Assembly: GCF_014839805.1 (NCBI RefSeq)
Contig: NC_051141.1
Coordinates: forward strand, 12,532,777-12,596,776
Length of the DNA stretch: 64,000 nucleotides
DNA from: Manduca sexta
Lineage: Eukaryota; Arthropoda; Insecta; Lepidoptera; Sphingidae
Direction of reading: 5' to 3'
Below, piece by piece: positions 48,624-59,000 of the stretch. Each line of letters opens with the position of its first letter. Position 1 is the stretch's first letter. A program made the position numbers and the translations under genes. The notes below the pieces were generated by a model. It worked only from the letters and a program-made list of their open reading frames with translations. It was not told the origin of the DNA and made no database searches.

Positions 48624-48658
48624 CGTCTCAGAACAATGACAAGCATTGTTCTGAGACG
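48624..48658. repeat. Perfect hairpin, 15-bp arms, 5-nt loop
   Basis: CGTCTCAGAACAATG, loop ACAAG, CATTGTTCTGAGACG; about 150-180 bp upstream of the P-like transposon homology. Confidence 0.9.
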
Positions 48659-48957
48659 CTGTATTATAATTCACTTTGATCCTCACAACTACAGGCATGA
48701 TTTCGGCCTTTAAATTTTAATAAAATAGGGAACTTATTTCAATTATATTCTTAGATAGTTATACACATTGGGTATACACTACGCCAGGGATGTTAAGGAT
48801 ATGATAGGAGACTAAGATGTTTTTATTACATAGATACGTTGTCCGAGCTCAATACTGGCAAGACGAAAGTAAGGCAATTCCCCGACGTTCACTTAGTCAA
48901 CCTCGAACCACTGTCGCGGCTAGTCGGCTTACTACCTATTTGTATTCTATTAATTAA

Positions 48958-51900
48958 ATGCCTTCGTGTGTTTTTAGACGATGTACAAATTATACAGCAA
49001 CTATAAAAGAAAAAAACGTTTCATTTCATGTGTAAGTATACACTATTTAACTTATTATTTATCAAATAAACCGAATGAATTTTATTCGACTGTCATGGCG
49101 ACGGCGATCGACGCTCGCGCCATGTCAATGCGAGCTGCTAGGGGAAGATGGGTAATGACTGTCTCAGGCTTTATAAACCTACTATCTCTGTTTTATAATA
49201 ACACGGTATGAAATAAAATCATGTATTTAGGTAATAGTTTAATTTAAAAAATACATCAAATACTTGTAAATATTTACGGTTGTGCTTTTGTTTGAATTAT
49301 AGAATCCCTAAAGATGGACTGCTAAAAGAAAAATGGTTGTGTGTGATTAGAACTCAAAGGTGTGAGAATGATTGGATACCAACTACATATTCTACTGTCT
49401 GTTCCGATCATTTCCTAGAGAGTGACATATACGTAACCAAAAATAATGTTCGGAGGCTAAAAAAAACTGCAGTTCCTATAGTAAGTAAAAGTTCATTATT
49501 TTAATACCTCTAAGGTATTTTTTGCTGCGACTGTCGATGACAACAGACTTCAGTCGTGATTACTATTGGTGACTATCAACTAAGATTCAATATTAGTAGT
49601 TAATTTTTATACATACAGGACAAAAAACATTTTTTGAGAGCTTTATAATTTTGTCATTAGTATCAAATAAAAAAATCATTATTTATGTTATTTACTCAAT
49701 TATTATAAAATGTTGTTTTATAATTATTTTAGCAAGAAGACCGAAATATTATAACAACAAACAGCTTGGAACGAGATAGTTTGTCTGACTTAGATTCGAT
49801 TTTTGATACGCCAAGAAAAGCATTTTTGAAGAAAAGAATTAGAAAAATTTCTTTTGATAAACAAAACCTGCAAATGAAAAATTATAATTTGGTAAGAAAA
49901 AATAAAAGACTCTATGAAAAAGTTAATTATTTAAAGCACAGTGTATCAGAACTACAAAAGAAAAAATATTTATCAATAGATCAGTTTAACGAATTGAATC
50001 TTAAAGCTGATGCCGTAGAATTTACTAATAGACTGGTTCAAAATAGCAAATTTAAGGGATATCGCCGCAAATATACACCAGCTTTAAGAAAATTTGCAGT
50101 CACTTTACACTATTATTCCGTAGCTGCCTACAAATACGTCAGACAAGTGTTTAACAAATCTTTACCACATCCTCGCGTCATTGGAAAATGGTATGAGAAC
50201 AGCTCTGGTGATCCGGGGTTCAACAAACAAGCTCTGAACATTTTAGAAAAAAAATATAAAAATAATGGGAAGAGAATATTATGCACTTTAATAGCTGATG
50301 AGATGGCTCTTCGCCATCAAACTACTTGGGATGGAACGAAGACTGCGGGTGTCGTAGAATTTGGTGCTGGTCCGGTAAAATCATGTGAAATAGCCACTCA
50401 AGCATACGTATTCACTCTAGTATGTATGAACGAAAGTTGGAAAATTCCTGTGGCATATTTCCTAGTAAATGGATTATCAGCTGAAACTCGGGCCAATTTA
50501 TTGAAGATAAGCTTGAGTGAATGCTACAGTGTGGGGGTCGACATTGTCGCTATAACATTTGATGGCTGCGCACCTAATATAAACGCAGCAAATTTATTAG
50601 GTTGTGATTTAAAACATCCATCACGTCTCAAAACAACTTTCAAACATCCAGAATGTGACTTGGAGGTAGCAATCATGCTTGATGCTTGCCATATGATAAA
50701 ACTGGTGCGGAATTCGTTTGAAGCCAAAAGATTAATTTTGACGAGAGCGGAAAACGAATTCGTTGGCAGTTGCTTATTAATTTGGTAAAGTTTCAAAAAA
50801 ACGTGGGACTTAATTTTGCTAATAAAATTAGTGTGCGTCATATTCATTTTCGAAATGAGGTAATGAAAGTAAAACTAGCAACACAAATTATGAGCATGAG
50901 TGTTGCAAATGCACTTAGATTATGTAACGAAGTAGTGACGTCTTCTCTTTTTAAAGACACCGAAGGAACGATTGATTTTTAACAATTTTTAATAATTTGT
51001 TCGACATACTGAATTCAAAGTCGTCAGATTTGTATGAGCTGAAAAAACCCCTTTCAGCAAAAAACGCTGGCGAAGTTTTACAATATCTGGAGAAAGCCAG
51101 GCAATACATATTGGGACTTAGCATATTTGTAAAATACAGACGTGAATTTCGCCAGCGCATTACGATGAAAGTGATGAAGAGAAAAATTCTTGAATCTAAA
51201 AACAAAACAGGATTTTTGGGCTTTCTCATATGCATAGAAAGCTTAAAGCACCTGTATTCTACTTTGGTTGAAACGCAACGTTTGCAATATATTGCAACTT
51301 ACAGGTTATCTCAAGATCACCTTGAAATGTTATTCGGTGCTATTAGGCGACATGGGGGTTATAATAATAATCCAAACGCCATACAATTCAAAAGGCATTT
51401 TTAAAAAAATATTTCAACACCTGGAAATGAAATCTTCATTTTTGGGCAATTGTATCCCGTTAGAAGATATTCCAATGCTAATGTGTTCTTCCGCGGTCGA
51501 GAACATTAATTCAACAGTAAGCAAAAGAGCTGTCAATGATGAAATTGACTCGGTCAATACTAATTGGGACCAAGACAATGAAAGAATGTTAGAAACTGAC
51601 CATATAATTGACGCAAATGCTGAAGCATTTTCAGAACTCCTGAATACCGAAAGCGTTAAAAGACAACTGAACAAATTGTTGGCTATATTTCGGGATGGGT
51701 TTCTAGGAAACTGGTTAATAAACTTAAATGTGAGACATGCACGGACAGCCTAATTTCTAATGATAAGTTGTGGTTTCACAAATTGATCATTTTAAAAAAT
51801 ATGGGAGGACTATATTTTCCAAGTATGGATGTTTTTAAAATATGCCTGAAGTCAGAAGCAGTTATTAAAAATCACATAAAAGCAAAAGGTCACATAATCC

Positions 51901-52160
51901 TTCCTAATGTCAAAGATATTCAAATTATTAAAAATCGGATTTTAAAATTGTTTGTAAATTGTAACGACCTATTTCAGTCTTTAAATGTTCATTCCTTAGA
52001 GCAACACCCGACGTTTAATCATAGATTACACCTTATCCGCGCTGTTATAGATAAATTCATTAATGTTCGCTTACATTTCGCACACAAAACTAATATAGAT
52101 TGTAAAACTGATTATAAAAGACAAAAAAGGAATAAATTAAGTTTGTTTGAAGGTATATAA
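48958..52160 (+). pseudogene. P element/THAP9-like transposase gene, three exons with frameshifts
   Basis: Exon 1 (48958-49031, MPSCVFRRCTNYTATIKEKN, donor GT|GTAAGT), exon 2 (49303-49480, donor ATA|GTAAGT) and exon 3 (49733-52160) join in phase. Exons 1-2 make a THAP zinc finger: C-x4-C, FH-x-IPKD, W, CSDHF and AVPI. Exon 3 has a coiled coil, then the RNase H-like DDE region with LIADEMAL, the insert start, ITFDGCAPNINAANLLG, MLDACHMIKL and SAVENINSTVS, and it ends with a CETC motif and a conserved C-terminal block. Four probable single-base frameshifts break exon 3, near 50762, 50975, 51403 and 51690. An AATAAA at 52312-52317 could be its poly(A) signal. The finger and catalytic motifs are otherwise well kept, so the inactivation is recent. 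Terminal repeats were not identified. Confidence 0.85.
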
Positions 52161-52319
52161 AGTAAACACGCTGGCGCTAAATAACTAAAGTTTTATGATG
52201 GAGACGATGATATATTATATCTTAAAGAATTTTTGTATACCTAGTCTTACGTATATAGAGCATTTAAAGCAATGAATATATTTTTTTTATATAGTTCACC
52301 TTACTGTCTAAAATAAATG

Positions 52320-53514
52320 TTTCTCTGTTCACACAATAAATTGTTTTATTAAAATGAAGTGTCCAATTTTCCCCAAATTTCTCTGATTGTAGGTCACACG
52401 CGCTTTGGCCAATGAGCGTGCGGCACTAACGTTGTTACGTAACTGTCGATGTATATATATCCTTTTCTAACGAATGTATGCTGCATCTTTTTATTCCTTC
52501 TTCGAACCAATTTGTAATTATATGTACAGGTACGTGACTATAGCACATAGTGCGCCGTTTTTTTGTGCCATTTTGTTAGTGTATGCCGCGTCTATTTATA
52601 AAATGTCATTGATAGGAGACGGCAGAAACTTCATAGAACCCTGAGCTTGGTGTTACAGAGATGATTTATTCATTATTTTGTAGGAATAATTGAACAATTT
52701 CTAAATTAGAAAAAAAAGTCTGTCTACAATGGGAGTAAAGAAATAATCGCTATAGAATATAGCGTAAAAAAACACTTTCGGTGAATAACTTCGTGTTACC
52801 CGATAGAACAAAATGTTCGCAGCACCTAATCATTGTCCATTGGATTGGCGTATTGACTAATAAGCAGCTGGTTTAGATAATAAACAGAATTGAAATTGTC
52901 GCATGGGATCGACGAGGACCGATATAAAGGTACTTATCGCAAGATGAAACTAACTGTAGGTTACATATCTTCTTTTATCTACTCCTTCATGGAATCAGGC
53001 ATGAGTTTATACTGTTTTAATACAAATTATTGAAAGTAGTTCTTTTCGTTTTCAAGTGGACGAATCTCTGTGGTGTTACAACGCCATGTAGCTAAGCTAC
53101 AATTAACACCATCGTGTTGATGTTTCATCGTTACTTTTCGAAATCGGTAGAACAAGCAAAATCAGTCGAGCAAGCAAGAAATCAAAGTCCGTTTTTGAAT
53201 AAGCGTGAGTAGTTCATTAAAGTAGCAATCGTCTAAATATTCTCGAAAAGCCGTAGTCGTTAAAATAAAAATATCAAACCAAAAACATTCACTTGCGCAG
53301 AAGTACGGAAAGCGAATAACAATAATATACATTAATAATAGAATTTGCCTGATATTCCCGATACAGGAAGTCAGTTACTTATTCATAATAAAAAATATTT
53401 TGTTTTCCCATTGTAATACAATCTAATATTTTTTAATGGCAGATATAAAAATAGAAAAAGAATATTGATAAATGTTTCATAAGTGTACGGTCAAGCCCAA
53501 TTTCGCTTGTCTCC
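52320..53514. other. Intergenic DNA, nothing recognised
   Basis: After the P-like gene there is a GC-richer patch (52390-52600) with a TATATATA stretch, then AT-rich sequence. No ORF of note. Confidence 0.4.
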
Positions 53515-54118
53515 TTTCGGATCTGGATACTGAATATGGACATAGGAATAAATTTATATCAGTTTCGGATACAGTTACGGATATGTAATTTTTTCGGATT
53601 AGTTTCGGTTACGGATATTAGTTTAAAGTAAAATAAAAATATTATGTAATACAGTACGGCGACGATTACTAACTATCGTTGACGTCATCGTCGATTATTA
53701 ATTATCGATGAACTAATTGGGGACATGGGTGTTCGGAAAACCTGTGTTTTAATTTGAGCTGAAGTTTCAATGAAATAGTTTTATCACACTGTTTACATTT
53801 TGCAAAATTACCTTCAACTTGATCAAAAAGTGTCCAAATTAAATTACATACTTTGGACGCATGTTGTCCTTATAAATCAATTTAATACGTAATACACCAC
53901 AATTCCTTCACTTTATTAAATAAGTGAGGTTATGTTACGGTTAAAAATTACAAACAAACTACATAATATACAAGATGGCGTGTGAGCGGTTTAACAAAAA
54001 CCTGTCGAAACATATTATCCGTAACTTATCCGAAACTTTTTTAACGGATACGGTTACGGATATATTTTTATTTCGGATATCTAATAGTTTCGGTTACGGT
54101 TACGGGGTTCCATAACAT
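53515..54118. repeat. Repeat rich in TTTCGGATACGG/GGTTACGG motifs at both ends
   Basis: Both ends carry runs of short related motifs (CGGATACAGTTACGGATAT, TTTCGGTTACGGATATTAG at left; GGATACGGTTACGGATAT, GTTTCGGTTACGGTTACGGG at right) in the same direction. The 350-bp centre has none. Probably a transposon of unidentified type. Confidence 0.45.
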
Positions 54119-55900
54119 CCCTGCTTGGGACGGGATAGCTGGGAAGGAAGTGTAAGGGAAGGACAAGGAACCATCTTAGGATGGGAGGAGAGACGAAGGT
54201 CAGGGAATGTTCGCGAGCCCATAACTAGGCCTCAATGTGACTTGGCAGCCATGAAGTAATCATCCCCACGTAACCGTGTGCCGACGGCCGCGGCAAATGT
54301 CCCCCGATGCAGAAGCGTGCATTCGGTGCGGAGGCCGAGCGCCATAGAGTAAGTAATATACTACGTAAAAAGAGGCGGCACTTAGTACATTGAATTTGAG
54401 CCCACGCACACATACACGAGCCCAGAGTTACATTTTGTACCAACATTACGCAGGAAAAATGACACGCAAGGCTGCCAACTTACTATAAAGTAGAGACGTT
54501 CCTTATTCAATCGATAATATCGATAATTTTGTATCGATAGATTTATATCGATAAAAATTGCTGACCATAAATCTTACACTGGTATAAATTATGATTGGAT
54601 TTAGAATATTAAAAATAAAACGTCCACAATTTTTAATAATTCCATTTATTTAATTACAAAATACACATTATTATTACGTGAATTTCTTATGTATAAATTG
54701 TATAATGTTTAGGTCTCCTACTCAAAAATTAATTACACTCCAGTTTTTCGTTATTTATTTCCAATTTTATATGGAAATTGAAAAATTTTATACCTTACAG
54801 ATATGATCTTTTTCCGTCCAATCAACAATTACTATGATACAATCATTGCAAGGGCAAATTCATAGATTTCGCATTTGCCTTTTTTGATAAGGTTAATAAG
54901 CATAGAATGGAAACTCTATAATCTAGAGTATTCTCTTCAACGACTACCTAAGTTTGTAAATTTGAACTAAATATACATCACTTTTATGTAATATTTTAAA
55001 TCATAATATAAATTATCTCCTACCGGTGTGGATCAAGTGGAAATTTAGCCATAAATATGTTTGACTTTGGGTACTTTTGTATGCCACAAACCTCACATTT
55101 TTTATACACATTAATTCATTTCCCCATTCTCGCACACAAAATAAATAAACTACACAAATGTAAACAGAATTAGAGTCAATATCTCAGAATAATAAGAGTC
55201 GCTATCTCGTAACACACACTACACAAATTCCTTCAAGAAGAAATATACACGAAACGGAGAAGCAGGCTCAATTCAACGTATTCGGCATAAAACTTTACTT
55301 ATTATTGAACAAAATCGCAATTATATAAATTTTTGCAAATAAACTCCAACAATAACAAATCTACCGTCAATAAAGGCGGCAAATTATCAACTATCATGAT
55401 AGCCAACAAACTTTCTAAATTTTTTGGTTTATTATGTTGGTACAAGATATTACGCTGAGACGTTACCTTTTGTCAACTAAAACTAAACTCTATATAACGA
55501 CATTAAGATATATAATCATTCATCATTACACAAAATGTTCTAAGTCTCCACCCCTGCCGAGCGCATAAGAAAATTATAGAACTTAGGTGTCCGTAGTCTG
55601 TGATTAAGTATAATTTTAATAAGTACCTACTTATGTTGTTCTCGTCTAAAATGAATAAGTTTATTTTATTTTGTGGTTAATATGATATTGGTAGGTAGCT
55701 ACGTGTTATTCTTTGATTCTATGATCGTTTAAACCGAGAACCGTTAATATCGTGAACAACGTTGTGTTAACTGTGGCAAAAATTTGTTTCCTTGGGCTCC
55801 CTTTTGAAAAATTTCACCCTTCGCCATTGGTGCCTATAGTAGTAATGCAGTACAGACCTCCTTTCAATATTATAATTCTCTTTGGACCTACTCTTTGGTC
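54119..55900. other. Intergenic DNA upstream of the dynein gene
   Basis: A GC-rich patch at 54120-54450 (purine-rich on the plus strand) may be an old repeat; from 54500 on it is AT-rich with ATCGAT-type repeats near 54510-54560. No coding sequence recognised. Confidence 0.4.
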
Positions 55901-55914
55901 GTTGCTATAGAAAC
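55901..55914 (+). promoter_or_regulatory. RFX-type X-box upstream of the dynein start codon
   Basis: GTTGCTATAGAAAC fits the X-box pattern (GTTGCT, 2-nt spacer, AGAAAC), the inverted half-site recognised by RFX factors that drive ciliary genes. It ends 75 bp before the ATG at 55989, within the range usual for such sites. The site is seen in the sequence; its function is inferred. Confidence 0.6.
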
Positions 55915-55988
55915 AAGCTTAATTTGTCCTTTTTGTGTTGAGAATAACGTAATGTGTTTGATTTAAATTATTATTTTCAAATCGAAAT

Positions 55989-56086
55989 ATGAACGAGCAC
56001 ATAAGACGTAAAAATCTATCCACCACGTTACCTGCAATTGAAACTCTTCAACGGAATGTTCGAAAAGTGCCCATCTATTATTCGAG
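55989..56086 (+). CDS. Dynein heavy chain exon 1 (start codon)
   Basis: ATG at 55989 opens MNEHIRRKNLSTTLPAIETL and runs to VPIYYS plus 2 nt. Donor TCGAG|GTAACC. The phase-2 end joins the next exon's first base to give Arg (AGG), so the reading frame carries through. The X-box at 55901-55914 supports this as the 5' end. No database match confirms the start. Confidence 0.72.
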
Positions 56087-59000
56087 GTAACCTTCCTAAC
56101 GATTTACATTCATGGTTGGCTTCATTCTGAGTTTGCGACCCTCTGAAACTAAGATTTCAGACTCTTATTCTACGAGTATATATTCTACGAGTCTATCTGG
56201 AGACTTTTTAGTATTTTAATGATCACTGTTTAATCAATGTCAATGTTTTGTGCTAATTGATCATATTGTAAAGAAATGTTTTAAATGGTTACAGATTTCA
56301 ATATTATACATAAATTATACTTAATTGATGAAATATTAAGGTCAGGTGGGGCAAGTGCGCCAACGGGGTAAGTGCACCTGCCCTAAAAAAATCTAAAACT
56401 ATTGATGTTATACAATTACCGCAATCTTATGTCTATGCTACTAACTGAAATACAGTTCCACTAAAAGCATGAATGGCTCTGTTCATTTTAATACGATTTA
56501 TTCGCCATTTTATTTTAAGTGTCATTTAGACCTGTAAACAGAGATGACCCCGTGAAAGATAACATCAAATATTTCAAGATATTTTACATATTTCTGTTAA
56601 CCAGTAAGGTGAATACATAGTTTAAACCTTTTATTTTAACTTCCTGCCTGAATTTTATTTATATATACTAAAATAAAGGATTTTTGAGCAATGCGAAAAA
56701 ATGTATCTCAGAATTGTCGAGTAGGGCAAGTGCGCCACAGTTAATAGTCGTATGGCGCACTTGCCCCTGATCCATATATAACCAACCTTTTTCGAACATA
56801 TGTTTGATTAATATGAATTATTATTATTAAAATGTTATACTTAACAGCATAATTTATTTGCACTCAAGGTATTTTGTTTTGAGCCGACTTAAATAAAAGG
56901 GCGTATTAGTTAATTCGTTTTTACAAAAGGAAAACTGAAATACTTTGGTCTAGAGCAACTTTACGTGAAGAGGTTGCAACTCTTCGATCAGGCACGTTAT
57001 CTGGTTATAATGCAGCTCAAACATTTCAAATGTCATAAGATCAAATTTTAAGTAGTTGATTTATAACGCATTCAAAATTGTTAATTCCTACATTTTTGTA
57101 TATTTTTTTTGGTTTTTAGAAATAAAATGGATTTTGTATTAGGGCAACAATTTTTTTATTCCAACATATCCGCACACAAAACTCTAATATTAATACCTAA
57201 ATATAGCAAAAAAAAAATTGTAAAATGTTTTGAAGCCCTGATTTACAAATATATGGCGCACTTACCCCGAATTTGATTTGGCAGCCATAGTTTGTTATAA
57301 TATTGAGTGATAAAAAATTATCCAAGAGCAATGCGAGTAAAACTTATTTCTCTATGGACTAAAATTAATGTTTTCTTTATAATGTTTCATATAGGCGTTT
57401 TTTTTTACACAGGCGCACTTACCCCATTTCCGGAGGCAAGTGCGCCTACTACCATTTTTTTTTACTTTGAGCAAAATATTATTAATTTATGGTCCGATTT
57501 TCTTGAATGGCAATAGATTGTTATCACAAAATACCAAATATTCTTAAATTAATAAAATTACATTCTTAAGTCAGCACAAAAATAAATTATTTTACATTGA
57601 ATCCAGCTATGAAAATTTTATGGCGCACTTCCCCCGACTGACCTTAGCTTTTTTCATCATGGTTAGATGGAAGTAAAATTTTAATTTAGACTCAGAATTA
57701 TATAATTTAAAAATGTATTCGTTATTTACAAACATTAAATTCCTTACAGGAAACCACGGGAAATTCCTTTTCACGTGCCTCATAAAAAGCTATTACAAAA
57801 AATAGAGTTCGTCAAGAGAGAGCCGGAACCATTGGTATAATTGGCATTTGTTATGTTTTTTTTATATTGTTAATGTTCGTTTTTTTTTTTTAAATAAGAT
57901 ATAAGTATTTCTTTCTCAGACTGGGTTTACTACAGCTCAAGAAGATCGACGCATAAAAGAAAGAAAACCCGCCAAACTGCAACTTGAACCCATAAAATTA
58001 GAGGAAAGTCTTAGTAAGTAATGCTTTGCTCAGAGAAAGGTTTTAGATGCTAATAAATTTCTAATCGTATTAGGTGCGAACGTAAAAAAGGTCTTCTACC
58101 TGTATTGGTTATGGAATGAATCTTGAACAATGCAGCGTTTTAAAACTCTTTTCTATAACAGGATGTTATCGCGATTAATGCTTCGTATACAAAGTTACAA
58201 AATACGAATTATTTATTAAAGGCACTGTTAAAGAAAAGAAAAAAAGAAACACTCAAAATACGAGAATCCCGAAGCAGTTTAGACATAAACAAAGAAGATG
58301 TGACAGCCGACCCCTTAAAAGTAAAACCTGTCGTAGCCTCGCAGGCCGAAGTAATTGACTACGTGAAGAATAATCCCGCATGCGGATTTTTATACATGAT
58401 GTATGCCGTCCACCCACAAAATGTTTATTTTACGCCGTATTACCTCAAGTATGCTTTCTTTATTAATGATAACATGTTATTTTTACCTAACTTAGTACAT
58501 GGAAATACTATCGGTAATAAATTATATTGATTATTAAGGGTTGTACCGTACGAAGAGATCGACAGAAAGAATTACCTTACAATTAGCGCTTGTGGAGTTA
58601 CACATTATACGAACGAAATGGTATTTACGAAATTACCTGCTTGGGAACAAGAATATAATATTTTTGTCAAACTTACTGATGTAAGTACATATTAATGGTC
58701 GCCCTATGGTCAACTTAGTCCGTCGAATTGTATATATTTATAACACATATCAATTTTAATATTCTGCACTGCTCTATATGAATTTTAATTATGCCAAATC
58801 TCAAACTCATTATAGCGTGCAATGTGATTAAAAATGAGTAAGAAGTTTTTTATTTACGTATCAATATTATAATTATTATAGATTGATCAATTAAAATATT
58901 TTCAGATAAAATTTTTCAAAGTATATAGATATTGGAAAGCATTCTATGTCTGGAGAAAATCAATAGTTTTCAGAAAATATAGTAAACTACGATCTAAATT

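Noticed and set aside
50951..51674. Minus-strand ORFs over the P-like transposase
   Set aside because: Antisense shadows of the transposase exon.
52390..52600. GC-richer patch with TATATATA, considered as a promoter
   Set aside because: No downstream gene on either strand that it could serve within a reasonable distance.
54225..54446. 73-residue Cys-rich minus-strand ORF
   Set aside because: Lies in a GC-rich repeat-like patch; no motif and no transcript features.
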